Below, piece after piece: positions 16,728 to 25,373 of a stretch of 64,000 nt of DNA. The translations under genes were made by a program, and so were the position numbers. The DNA lies in NCBI RefSeq assembly GCF_029893805.1, contig NZ_JARXYP010000001.1, positions 992,001 through 1,056,000 on the forward strand. Direction: 5' to 3'. The notes beneath the pieces are model-generated. The model did not search any database and was not told where the DNA came from. It saw only the letters and a program-made list of their open reading frames with translations. Numbering within the stretch: the stretch's first letter is position 1; every line of letters starts with the position of its first letter. This DNA comes from Streptomyces sp. SAI-135. Lineage in GTDB: Bacteria; Actinomycetota; Actinomycetes; Streptomycetales; Streptomycetaceae.

Positions 16728-18157
16728 GCGGTGGGCCTTTCGGGACGCAGGTCAGGCAGGGGCTGACGGACTCTGGGCAGGCCGAGAGAGACGAGCTGGC
16801 GGGTGCGGCGGACGACCTGGACGGCTTGCTGGATCTGGGCGCGGTCCTCGTCGGTGAGCTCATCGAGGTCGGCGCGGACGCGGCTGATGAGGCGACGGAC
16901 GCGGGTAATCTCCTCGTCGGACGGCATGGCCTCGCCCTTGGCCCAGTCATCGGCGCTGAAGGCGGCCAGGCGTTCGCGACTGCGCAGCAGGTCGGCGAGG
17001 TAGGACTCCAGGTCTGGCAGATAGGAGACGTCGGTGCGGAAGTGGCCGCAGCCCACGCAGCGGAAACGGACGGGGCAGTCGTGGCCGCCGGCGGCGACGT
17101 TGGACGGCTCCGTGCACAATCCGTAGGGAACGGCGACCTCGCCGACCGCCCGGCGTGCGTGCTCGGAGTCGAGGACGAGCTGGGCCTGGCGCCAGATCCG
17201 GCGGCCGTGCCGGTCGAACTGCATGGCTGTGACCCGCTCGACGGCCTGCTCGTCGGTGACACCCCGCAGCGCCAGCAGAGCACGCGCCTCCTCCTCGGTG
17301 AACACCTCCAGCGGCACTTCCGTGACCAGATCGAGCCAGTCACTCCAGCTCCGGGCGGCCAGCCGGCCCTGTCCGGCCAGCACGATCTGGACATTCGCCG
17401 GAAGGACGCCGTGGACGTCGCCGAACGCGATGTCGCGCAGCCACTCGTCCAGCACCGGGCCGGTGTGCTCGTACACGTCGAAGAACAGCACCAACCGCGG
17501 CCGCCGCCGCGCCACCTCCGCCAGGTCTTCCAAGAACACCGGGGTCAGGGCACGCACCGGGTCCATGACGAGCCGTACGTCGTCATGGGATCGCATCCGT
17601 GCGCCCAGCGCGGCCCGCAGCCGGTCCGCGCCCTGGGCGACCTGCTGCGGATCGACGGCACCGGCCAACGCACCCACGACTGGGACCATCCCGAGGCCGA
17701 CCAACCCCACCTGCGCTGCGACCGACGACGGCAGCGAGACCGCGGGCGGCTCCGCGGCACTGCTGCCCTCTGCGGATGTCTGGGTGCCTGGGGCCCACTG
17801 CGCCTCGTGCTCGCGCTGGCGCAACGTCGCCAGCAGCTTGTCGAAGCCACGCAGCTGCAGGCCTTGAAGGCCGAGCCGGTCGGCGATCTGCGCCATCGCT
17901 TCCACGGCGCTGTGCACGCCGTCGTCGAGATAGACCGTGGCCGCGCCCTGCTCCCGGGCGACCGCCTCCCACTGCCGCAACAGCGACGTCTTGCCCACGC
18001 CGGCGTTGCCCCGGACATGGAAGAAGAACTGGTAGTCGTCACCTGAGGGATCCCGGGCGAGGTTGTTCCGGAACGCGCTCATCTCGCCGCGTCGGCCAAC
18101 GAAACCGCTCCGGCGGCGCTGGATCAACTCTTGGCGTGACGGCCGCTGTTCTGGCAT
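16724..18157 (-). CDS. Chimera: STAND-like ATPase N-terminus fused to integrase C-terminus
   Basis: Translation begins at the ATG at 18157 (MPEQRPSRQELIQRRRSGFV). Residues 1-311 form a P-loop ATPase: FVGRRGEM entry motif at 19-26, Walker A GNAGVGKT at 50-57, Walker B RLVLFFDVYE at 221-230. From about residue 312 the sequence switches to the C-terminus of a Tn554-type site-specific integrase: MQFDRHGRRIWRQAQLVLDS, PYGLCTEPSNVAAGG, CPVRFRCVGCGHFRTD and RVRQPLPDLRPE, including four zinc-ligand-like cysteines. The join at about 17224 is in frame with no stop, so a hybrid protein could be made. The ATPase lacks its sensor part and the integrase lacks its catalytic domain. A deletion or inversion probably made it. 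Confidence 0.75.
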   Translation of the reverse strand: MPEQRPSRQELIQRRRSGFVGRRGEMSAFRNNLARDPSGDDYQFFFHVRGNAGVGKTSLLRQWEAVAREQGAATVYLDDGVHSAVEAMAQIADRLGLQGLQLRGFDKLLATLRQREHEAQWAPGTQTSAEGSSAAEPPAVSLPSSVAAQVGLVGLGMVPVVGALAGAVDPQQVAQGADRLRAALGARMRSHDDVRLVMDPVRALTPVFLEDLAEVARRRPRLVLFFDVYEHTGPVLDEWLRDIAFGDVHGVLPANVQIVLAGQGRLAARSWSDWLDLVTEVPLEVFTEEEARALLALRGVTDEQAVERVTAMQFDRHGRRIWRQAQLVLDSEHARRAVGEVAVPYGLCTEPSNVAAGGHDCPVRFRCVGCGHFRTDVSYLPDLESYLADLLRSRERLAAFSADDWAKGEAMPSDEEITRVRRLISRVRADLDELTDEDRAQIQQAVQVVRRTRQLVSLGLPRVRQPLPDLRPERPTA

Positions 18158-18493
18158 CCCGCACCCCCGGCCGCCAGTATGGCAAGGGTGCCCCACGGTT
18201 GGGGCGCGGATGGCGATGCCTCCGTGGTCAGAGCTTCTCCCCGCCGCCAACTCGTCGGCGAGCCCCCCCCACGTCCCCGGGTCCTCGGCGCCGGCGACCG
18301 CCTCATTCCCGACGGCGGCTGGCACCTGGAGCTGCGGCGTTGCGAACGTCCCCCGCTGGCAGTGACGACGCAGGACGTACGGCTGCCGAAGGGGGCACCG
18401 CCCGCAGCTCGCCAGACCCCGGCGTGGCCTATTCGCGAATTGTTATCAATTGAATACTCTCCGTGTTCGCGGCTAGTGCGACGGGAGCCTGTG

Positions 18494-19942
18494 ATGCGGT
18501 GGTGGCGGCACGGCATTTGGATCGGTGCGGTAGCGGCCATGGGCACCCTCGTCATCGTGGCGATCCACGATTCCGACGCATCGAAGATCCTGGCCACTGT
18601 TTTCGGCTTCGGAGTCTCCCTCATCGGCCTTGCCGTCAATCTGTGGCGGAACACCGCGCAGGGCGCAGAGACGGATGGTGCCCCGGGTCCTTCGCGGGAG
18701 CGGCTGGAGCAGTGGGCTGAGCGGCTGTCGGCCGCGGTGGATGAGCAATGGCGGGCGGAGTGGCGCCTGCGCCGACTTCAGGACCCTCATCACATGTTCA
18801 CGCCGCAGCAACCAGACTGGAATTGGGACAACCCTGAGGTCCGGGAAGACTTCCTCACCACCCTGCGATTCTGGGGAGACCGCGGCATCGACGGGTTCCG
18901 CGTCGATGTCGCCTCCGGCCTCGCGAAGGACATGAGCGAGCCCTACCCCACCTGGGAGGACGTTCGCGGCGGGGTCCCGTTCGTCGACGCCGCGACCCGC
19001 ACGTTCCCCGATGGCCAGCATCCGCTCTTCGATCGCGACGAACTCGACGCGATCTACGCGAGCTGGCGTCAGGTGTTCAACACCTACGATCCGCCCCTCT
19101 TCGCGGTCGCCGAGGCATGGGTGGCACCCCATCGTCAAGGTCGCTACGCAAACTCGGAGGGGCTCGGCCAATCGTTCAACTTCGACCTTCTCGCCGCAGG
19201 ATGGGACAGGGACGCGTTCGAGTCGATCATCCGCACTAACCTGCAACTTGCCGAAGCACACGACACCACCAGCACGTGGGTGTTCTCCAACCATGACGTC
19301 GTCCGCCACGCCACCCGCTTCGCCGTGACCGGACCGATGGGCATACTCGGTCGCGTCTCACGCCCGAGAGACCACGAGGCCGCAGCGCTCGGCGCCGATC
19401 GAGCCCGCGCAGCAACACTGCTCGCCCTCGCGCTGCCCGGCAGCAGCTATCTCTACCAGGGCGAAGAACTCGGCCTCCCCGAGGTGTTCGATATCCCGGC
19501 GGAGCTCGCCCAAGACCCGTCCGCGATCATCGAGAACGGGATCGCCGTCGCCGGCCGGGATGGATGCAGGGTGCCCCTGCCCTGGACGAAAGGCGGCACG
19601 TTCTTCGGCTTCAGCGACCGTGCAACTCACCCTCCCCAGCCAGAGTGGTTCGGCGCATACTCGGTCGAGGCAGAATCCGCCGACGATCAGTCCACCCTCA
19701 CCCTGTACCGTCGGGCGCTCCACCTCCGCCGGAGCCTGCAGACCGAGGAACGCCTTGAATGGCTCGACCACGGCGGCGTCGATGTCCTCGCCTTCACCCG
19801 CCCGAACGGATGGACGAGTATCACCAACTTCGGGACCTCGCCCGTCCCGCTTCCCTCCGGGAGCGTCGTGATCCGCACCGACCACAAACCGGCCGGCGTG
19901 CCCCTCGACCCCAATGCCAACGCCTGGCTCACTCGCAACTGA
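18494..19942 (+). CDS. Chimera: NLR-type membrane N-terminus fused to GH13 alpha-glucosidase
   Basis: The ATG at 18494 (GGGAG upstream) starts MRWWRHGIWIGAVAAMGTLV, two transmembrane helices (to about 50), then LEQWAERLSAAVDEQWRAEW and RLRRLQDP. This is the N-terminal pattern of Streptomyces NACHT-type ATPases, cut before the nucleotide-binding domain. From about residue 100 the protein is a GH13 alpha-glucosidase: DGFRVDVA with nucleophile Asp138, FAVAEAW with acid Glu207, VFSNHDVV with His267-Asp268. The usual region I and about 170 N-terminal residues are absent, so the barrel is incomplete and activity is doubtful. The frame is uninterrupted across the join near 18788. Confidence 0.75.
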   Translation: MRWWRHGIWIGAVAAMGTLVIVAIHDSDASKILATVFGFGVSLIGLAVNLWRNTAQGAETDGAPGPSRERLEQWAERLSAAVDEQWRAEWRLRRLQDPHHMFTPQQPDWNWDNPEVREDFLTTLRFWGDRGIDGFRVDVASGLAKDMSEPYPTWEDVRGGVPFVDAATRTFPDGQHPLFDRDELDAIYASWRQVFNTYDPPLFAVAEAWVAPHRQGRYANSEGLGQSFNFDLLAAGWDRDAFESIIRTNLQLAEAHDTTSTWVFSNHDVVRHATRFAVTGPMGILGRVSRPRDHEAAALGADRARAATLLALALPGSSYLYQGEELGLPEVFDIPAELAQDPSAIIENGIAVAGRDGCRVPLPWTKGGTFFGFSDRATHPPQPEWFGAYSVEAESADDQSTLTLYRRALHLRRSLQTEERLEWLDHGGVDVLAFTRPNGWTSITNFGTSPVPLPSGSVVIRTDHKPAGVPLDPNANAWLTRN

Positions 19943-20284
19943 CGCGCCAGTACCTGGTTCGGCACGTCGCCACCCCGTTGATGCACCGTACCAGGCACTA
20001 CAGCGGGGACCTCTCAAGTGCGCTTCGTGCTCCGTCGAACTCTGGTAGCACCGCACACCAGTGGCCGAACTGTCCACCGGAGCCGTCCAGCGGGCGTCGA
20101 TGCACTGGAATCCCTCGACCTGGGCCGGGACATGGAACGGACCCGGACTGCGGTGGCCGTGCTGGCAGGACGCGCGTGCCCGGGCGGTCACGTCACCGTC
20201 CGCGACCAATATGCCTCCTGACTTGCCGCGCGGAGGTTCGCAGGACGACGCGGCAAGTACAGGGGTGTTCCTGCCCGGCGGTCT
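19943..20284. other. Intergenic stretch without a clear gene
   Basis: A short plus-strand frame (20018-20221, ending ACPGGHVTVRDQYAS) is protein-like but has no start signal and no family. Nothing else seen. Confidence 0.35.
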
Positions 20285-20960
20285 CTACGCCACGTCGACG
20301 TAGTCGCCTGCGGCGTTGATGGCCGGGGTGGTTGTGGTGCCGGGGAAGGAGTAGCGGTAGTAGCCGTCGGCGGTGGCTTTGACGGTGGTCTTCAACTCGC
20401 CGGTGCTGCTGGTGGTGACGGTCTTGAAGGTGGTGTAGGTGCTGTTGTTCTTGGGTCGGTACTGGAGTTTCATCCTTTGGCCGCTGTAGCCGGCGTACTT
20501 GTGGGTGTTCCAGTTGGCGCGGGAGAGCTTGCCGGTGACGGTGAGGGACTTGCCCTTCTTCACGGGCTCGGGGGCCGCGTTCGCGGTCAGCTGGGACTTT
20601 CGCTGGAAGTTGATGGTTGCCCAGGAGTCGGTGGTGGTCTGGACGCGGTCCGTGGAGAAGGCGCTGGCGTAGATGTGCCAGGTGCCGGCCTTTGCGTTGG
20701 ACAGGGGTTGGTCATGTCGCGGGTGTCGGCCATGACCGCGAAGTTCATGGTGCAGGTGGTAGTGGTGGAGCTGTCGGCATGGCAGTTTGGCGCGTCGTAG
20801 GAGATCCCAGCCGTGCGGTCGTCGTGCGAGGTGCCGTACCACAGCTGCACGTCTGCCACGATCACGCCGGACGGATCAGTGGCGGTGACCTGGGCGTTGA
20901 ACTTGGTGACGGTCGTGGGGCCGACCACGATGTTCCTGCCGTTGTGCCGGCAGCGCCGCG
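20285..20960 (-). pseudogene. Secreted beta-rich protein, frameshifted and 5'-truncated
   Basis: Two overlapping minus-strand frames form one protein. The upstream part is NIVVGPTTVTKFNAQVTATD, DVQLWYGTSHDDRTAGI and TCTMNFAVMADTRDMTN; the downstream part is NAKAGTWHIYASAFSTD, KKGKSLTVTGKLSRANWNTH and DGYYRYSFPGTTTTPAINAA. They meet at a one-base shift near 20706. The composition (Thr/Val/Tyr-rich strands, repeats like TTVKATADGYYRYSF) fits a secreted Ig-like or surface protein of Streptomyces. No signal peptide is left at the 5' end. Function unknown. Confidence 0.6.
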
Positions 20961-21088
20961 CTCGATGGCCTCCCCACACGTCCGGAACGCGATGCAGGCG
21001 TCTCCTACAGGTCGTGGACGCCTCGTCATTTAGGCACAGACACAGCTTCACCGCGCCGTGCTCGTCGGCGGTGGCCTCTCGTGGCGGT

Positions 21089-21532
21089 TCAGTTGTGTGA
21101 CGGGCCGGGGTGGTGGGCGTGGAGGGTGAGTCCGGTGATCTGGCCTGATTGGATGACTGGGCCGTGCTGTACCCCGCCGTTGATGTTGTTGTGTACGGCG
21201 CCCGGCCGGGGCGCTGCGCCTTGTAGGTGTTGCAACGACGTCAGCAGTTCTCGCAATTCAGCATGGGAGATGGCGCGGGCTTCCAGCAGATGTCGTAGGT
21301 ATGCCTCCGACTGTTCGATGGTCTCGCGGGCCTCGTGTGGTTGGCCTGTGGATGGGGAGGCGAGGAGCCGGGCCCGCGAGTCGTCCAGGTCAGTGATCGT
21401 CAAGTCGCCTGGATCGGTGCGTGAGAGGAACCGCCGCAGGAGTTCGCGGGCGCGCGACCAGGAATCGGTGACCATGAGTGAGACCAGGGTGGATGCTCCC
21501 GATGCGGTCAGCGCGGCCAATTCGTTGTCCAT
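21089..21532 (-). CDS. Small helical protein with C-terminal amyloid-signalling-like motif
   Basis: A 147-residue protein and the last gene of a five-gene minus-strand cluster, 48 bp after the membrane protein gene. Residues 1-105 are helical (MDNELAALTASGASTLVSLM, then SWSRARELLRRFLSR, EAYLRHLLEARAISHAELRE). Residues 115-137 read NNINGGVQHGPVIQSGQITG then LTL. This N-x-I-x-G-x-V-x-GPV-x-Q-x-G-x-I-x-G pattern resembles bacterial amyloid signalling sequences that couple NLR-type sensors to effectors. The TIR protein in the same cluster has a related segment. The N-terminal domain would be the adaptor or effector (inference). Confidence 0.75.
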   Translation of the reverse strand: MDNELAALTASGASTLVSLMVTDSWSRARELLRRFLSRTDPGDLTITDLDDSRARLLASPSTGQPHEARETIEQSEAYLRHLLEARAISHAELRELLTSLQHLQGAAPRPGAVHNNINGGVQHGPVIQSGQITGLTLHAHHPGPSHN

Positions 21533-21580
21533 GGTCCTCCTGCAAGTAGAGCTCGGACTCCGGGTATTCGGTCGTCTGCG

Positions 21581-22615
21581 TCATCTTGGGTGGTCGGGTT
21601 CTTCCGGTTGGTCGTCCGCGGGGGCGGTGAAGGCTGCTGGCGGGTCGTAGCGGCGCAGGAGTTCATCGGCCGTCTCGTGTTTGTCCTGCGTTCTGATGAC
21701 GTCGGCGATCTGCTTGGCGAGCATTCCTCGCCGGTCATCTCCGCTGCTGAAGCCCATGCCGGTGAGGAAGGCCTCGAAGTGGTCAGAGGCTGTCGGTTCC
21801 CGTTCGGCAGGAGCGGCGGGCGCGTTGGTCGTGAGGATGAGGGTTTGAAGCCGCTCGGGGATGTCGGTGTTGTTGGCTGCGGAGGTGAGTTGGGCGAGGA
21901 GGCCGAGGTCTGCCACGGTCTTCTCTATGTGGCTGTCGTTCTTGGCCAGCCACCAGACCACCGCGCTGCCGGTGTCCTTGAGTACGTCGTCGCCCAGGTA
22001 TTCGCGCTTGCTTTGCTCGTATGTGCGCTGGTGTTCCCAGACTGCCTTGTCCTTGCGGATCTCAGCGAGTTTGGTCAGCCGTTCCTGGTCGGGTTCGTGC
22101 AAGGTGAGCGTGATGTTTTCTGCCATGACTTGGAGGAGCCCGGTGTGGTCCGGGCGCATTCTGCTGAGGGCACCGCTCAGTTCGTGCTGGACGAGGGAGG
22201 CCCGTCCGGGCTCCCGCTGCTCGGTGAGTGTGCGGGCGCGGTCCAGCACCGCTTCGACGGCGAGGCCTGCCGGGTTGAGGACGGGGTCGTCGCCGTGGGT
22301 TTCGAGGGGGTGCCACCGTACGGTGGCGGAGAAAACGAAGTCGTAGTCGTCCCACTTGCTGGGTAGTGCGACGCGACTGACGTGGTGTTCCCTGCGCTCG
22401 ATCGGGGCGGCGGGGAGGAAGTTCGTGAAATCGGCGGGTAGAGAGCCGCGGCGCATCGCGGCGATCTTGAAGGCTGCGGCCGGAATACCGGCCAGGGCCA
22501 GGGCCAGTGCGGCCCACGCCCAGATGGGCCACTCCTGCACCAGGCCGAGGATGGACAGCAGCAGGGCACACAGCACGGTGAGGAAAACGGTCGTCGTCTT
22601 GCGGCCGGTGGTCAT
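21581..22615 (-). CDS. Two-helix membrane protein of the TIR/ATPase operon
   Basis: A 344-residue protein starting MTTGRKTTTVFLTVLCALLL. Two close transmembrane helices (about 8-50) are followed by a long cytoplasmic part. YDFVFSATVRWHPLETHGDD, LAVEAVLDRARTLTE and GLLQVMAENITLTLHEPDQE, then a charged helix EIRKDKAVWEHQRTYEQSKR, resemble the strand-helix order of SPFH/band-7 proteins, but this is only a suggestion. The ATG at 22615 overlaps the ATPase stop (ATGA), so the two are translationally coupled. It probably anchors the system at the membrane. Confidence 0.75.
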   Translation of the reverse strand: MTTGRKTTTVFLTVLCALLLSILGLVQEWPIWAWAALALALAGIPAAAFKIAAMRRGSLPADFTNFLPAAPIERREHHVSRVALPSKWDDYDFVFSATVRWHPLETHGDDPVLNPAGLAVEAVLDRARTLTEQREPGRASLVQHELSGALSRMRPDHTGLLQVMAENITLTLHEPDQERLTKLAEIRKDKAVWEHQRTYEQSKREYLGDDVLKDTGSAVVWWLAKNDSHIEKTVADLGLLAQLTSAANNTDIPERLQTLILTTNAPAAPAEREPTASDHFEAFLTGMGFSSGDDRRGMLAKQIADVIRTQDKHETADELLRRYDPPAAFTAPADDQPEEPDHPR

Positions 22616-24609
22616 CGTGCAGCCCCCCTGGGCGGTGCGGGTTCAGTCGGTGCGGCCGGCGGGCGTAGACCCTGGGCCGTGGAAATCCTCTGGAGCAGAC
22701 GTTCGGTGATTGCGGCCCCGGATGCCCTCCCGCCAGGCGCAGTGGGCTCTGCGGCGCGGGCGACCGAGTACAGCACTGCCAGGGTTCTGCCGTTTCGGTC
22801 TGCGGCATCGACCAGCAGAGCGAGCAGCACGTCGCGATGGTTATCGGCGGTGCAGGCCGTGTGCAGCCATCGTTGGGCATACGGCTGCCATTGCGGCCGC
22901 GGCAGCCGGGCGAGCGACTCCGCCCAGCCTGCCACCGCGCAGTCCTGAACGCCTCTTTCGTCGATGAGTGGACGCTGTGCGCCTGTTGGGTGGGTGAGTG
23001 CTACGGGGTCGCAGATCCGCAGGAAGAGGCGGGCGTCGACGGTCGGTGCGGTTGAATGACGGGTGACTCGATCGAGCATGCGGCGACGGAGTCGGGCACT
23101 GGTCACGGCAAGGCTGCACAACGCATCGAGAGCGGGGGTGGCGCCGCGTTCCCGGCGGGCCAAGTGATGCAGGCGGGTCACGGCCTGGTCGGGATGGGTG
23201 GGCGCGATCACGTCGATGCAAACGCGTAGGAGAATATGTGCGAGGTTCCCTGTCAGCCGCTTGCCCTTACACCAGTCGTAGACGAGCATCCGCAGACTTC
23301 GGCCGTAGCGCGGGTCGCTCAGACCACAGGCCAGCGCGTCTACAGCGGCCTCCAGCCGGAAACGGCTCGTGGGCGTAGTGCTCCACTCCTGCGCCAGGAA
23401 TGCCAAATCGTTTCCTCGACCAGTGCGCACGTACTGGTCGGCGAGTCGGCTCACCACTGTCCTGCGCAACTCCGACGTGATATGCGGATCATCCAGCTCC
23501 GTGCTCTGGGCGGTCCAGGAGCTGAACAGGTGCCGCAGGTCAGGCATGTGGTCCCAGAAGTGGGCGCGCACCGCGGCGTCGTAGTCCAGCTTGGCGAATC
23601 GCACGCGACCGTCCGGCCCGGCTGCTGCACCGATCTCCTCCAAGCGTTCGGCCAGATCTTTGCCCTCGAGCAGAGGCGTCTCGTCCCGCGGCGTATTGAG
23701 GGTGCTGAGCAGGAGTGCGGCGCTGCGGTGAATGACGTCAGCATGCGTGCCGTGGAGCATGGCCGTGGCGAACAGCAGCGCCCGCTGCGCAGCCGCGCGC
23801 CGTGTCGCGACGAGTTCGCAGACTTCCTTGCGCCACTGCGTGCGTGCGTCACGGGACTGCTTGCACCAGGTGGCGAACCCCTCACGAACCGGCAGCGCCG
23901 CACGGGCTCGGCGCACGCGGTCGGCGAAGCGCGCGATCTCCTCCATCGACGGCTCTTCTGCCAGGAATTCATCCAGCGCCGGGGCGGGAAGCCGGTACTC
24001 CTCGTACGGTATCCGGTGGAGCCTCAGGTGCCGCCGGAAGACCTCGATGGCCGGTGGGGGCGCGATATCGGCCTGGTAGGGCTGGAGGTGAGACTCCAAG
24101 GTGCCGTCGTGCGGCATGACGACCACCAGATGCGCCTGCTGTTCCTGCACGGTCTTACGCAGTGCAGACAGATCCCTGCGCGCCTGGGCCCACTGGGAGA
24201 CGTCCGCTTCGGCAAGGTTCAGCAGCAGCCGGTCACCGACGCCGACCAGGCCGGGATCGGTGAGGGCCCCCTCCTCCTCGCCGGGCAGAAGCTCGCGGAA
24301 GATGCCGACGCCCTGGTGAACCTCGTACAGCAGGACGCAGGCTGCTGTGGTCCTGCCGCTGCCAGGATCGCCGCGCAGGATCACGGTACTGCTGGCGTCG
24401 AGCACACGGCGTGCCATGCCCATCCCGGGGGGATCGACGAACTGCTGACGCAGAAGGCGGAGGTGGTCATCTGCGATGCGGCGCGGACTTCGGCCGGGCG
24501 ACTCCTGGAACCCAAGGTCCACGTTGACGGTGTAGCTGTAGAAGTCGCCCGAGCCGGCGTGCACCGGGCCGCCGGGCTGCTCGACGCGCGTGGTGAATGT
24601 ATTGCTCAC
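22612..24609 (-). CDS. P-loop ATPase with N-terminal prion-like motif
   Basis: A 665-residue protein starting at a GTG that overlaps the TIR gene stop (GTGA). Residues 12-26 (PGGPVHAGSGDFYSY) form a short motif that recurs in the C-terminus of the upstream TIR protein (TGPVHAGQGNIYQ). Walker A ILRGDPGSGRTTAA is at about 77-90 and a Walker B-like LLLNLAEAD near 128-136. The rest is all-helical with many Arg/Leu repeats (LRRTVVSRLADQYVRTGRGN, VTRLHHLARRERG), like the sensor half of STAND or AAA defence ATPases. No protease or nuclease motif is seen. Likely role: threat-sensing switch that nucleates TIR assembly (inference). Confidence 0.8.
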   Translation of the reverse strand: MSNTFTTRVEQPGGPVHAGSGDFYSYTVNVDLGFQESPGRSPRRIADDHLRLLRQQFVDPPGMGMARRVLDASSTVILRGDPGSGRTTAACVLLYEVHQGVGIFRELLPGEEEGALTDPGLVGVGDRLLLNLAEADVSQWAQARRDLSALRKTVQEQQAHLVVVMPHDGTLESHLQPYQADIAPPPAIEVFRRHLRLHRIPYEEYRLPAPALDEFLAEEPSMEEIARFADRVRRARAALPVREGFATWCKQSRDARTQWRKEVCELVATRRAAAQRALLFATAMLHGTHADVIHRSAALLLSTLNTPRDETPLLEGKDLAERLEEIGAAAGPDGRVRFAKLDYDAAVRAHFWDHMPDLRHLFSSWTAQSTELDDPHITSELRRTVVSRLADQYVRTGRGNDLAFLAQEWSTTPTSRFRLEAAVDALACGLSDPRYGRSLRMLVYDWCKGKRLTGNLAHILLRVCIDVIAPTHPDQAVTRLHHLARRERGATPALDALCSLAVTSARLRRRMLDRVTRHSTAPTVDARLFLRICDPVALTHPTGAQRPLIDERGVQDCAVAGWAESLARLPRPQWQPYAQRWLHTACTADNHRDVLLALLVDAADRNGRTLAVLYSVARAAEPTAPGGRASGAAITERLLQRISTAQGLRPPAAPTEPAPPRGAAR

Positions 24610-25361
24610 CGCTCGTTGTCCTCGGGCTGGTCCGAATCAGCGAACCGGTGCTGGATACCACCGTGCTGGTCGCCCTCGATGTTCGTCATGCCATTGCCCG
24701 AGTAGTGCCGATCACCCGAAACATGGCGCGAGTTCTGGTAGATGTTTCCCTGGCCTGCATGCACAGGACCGGTTGACCCTTTGATCACGGTGTTGCCGAC
24801 GTCTCCGGTGAAGTCCCTGCTCTGCACGGCCGTTCCGCTGACAGTGCCGACCGAATTGGACACGGACCCGGCATCAGGCGTGGGTACCTCGGCATGCTCG
24901 AGGTCGTACAGCTCGGGAACCATCTCGGCCACCAGATCACCCAGGCGCTTCAAGTCCGCTTCTGCGTTCTGTGTGTCCAGCCGCACGGACTGCAGGTCGG
25001 CCAGCCTCGCCAGCTCCTGCGGCAGTCTTTCCTTGCGCAGGCGTTCCGTCCCCCTGCCAGCGAGGACAGGCACCACCGGCACTCCGCAGTCGAACGCCTC
25101 CACTATCTCCTTGCGGACCCAGTCCTCCGGATCGCGCAACCTGGACTGGAAGTTCAGCCAGTCGGCCCCGATGACCGCCAGCACCAGGGCGCTGCGGCGC
25201 ACACTCGTCAGGAGCGCCTCGGGGTAGGTGGAGCCCGGGGGAATGGACCGCGAGGCGCGAAATGCCCGGTCCTTGCCGAAACGGTTGGCAAGCTCGTTGT
25301 CGATCAGGGCAGCGATGTCATTGCCGTCCCCGGTCCGGTAGTTGATGAACACCTCAGGCAT
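24606..25361 (-). CDS. TIR-domain protein with two C-terminal amyloid-like motifs
   Basis: A 251-residue protein. The TIR domain (1-125) shows VFINYRTGDGND, then ASRSIPPGSTYPEALLTSVR, ALVLAVIGADWLNF, DPEDWVRKEIVEAF, and GVPVVPVLAGRG. The glutamate in DWVRKEI (Glu85) sits where bacterial TIR NADases have their catalytic residue. After a helix (ADLKRLGDLVAEMVPELYDL) the tail is Gly/Ser/Asn-rich: VGTVSGTAVQSRDFTGDV at 171-188 and TGPVHAGQGNIYQN at 197-210, then HYSGNGMTNIEGDQHGGIQH. These resemble bacterial amyloid signalling motifs. It is probably an NAD-consuming effector recruited through these motifs. The ATG at 25361 lies 13 bp after the regulator gene. Confidence 0.9.
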   Translation of the reverse strand: MPEVFINYRTGDGNDIAALIDNELANRFGKDRAFRASRSIPPGSTYPEALLTSVRRSALVLAVIGADWLNFQSRLRDPEDWVRKEIVEAFDCGVPVVPVLAGRGTERLRKERLPQELARLADLQSVRLDTQNAEADLKRLGDLVAEMVPELYDLEHAEVPTPDAGSVSNSVGTVSGTAVQSRDFTGDVGNTVIKGSTGPVHAGQGNIYQNSRHVSGDRHYSGNGMTNIEGDQHGGIQHRFADSDQPEDNER

Positions 25362-25373
25362 GCAAGATTCCTC

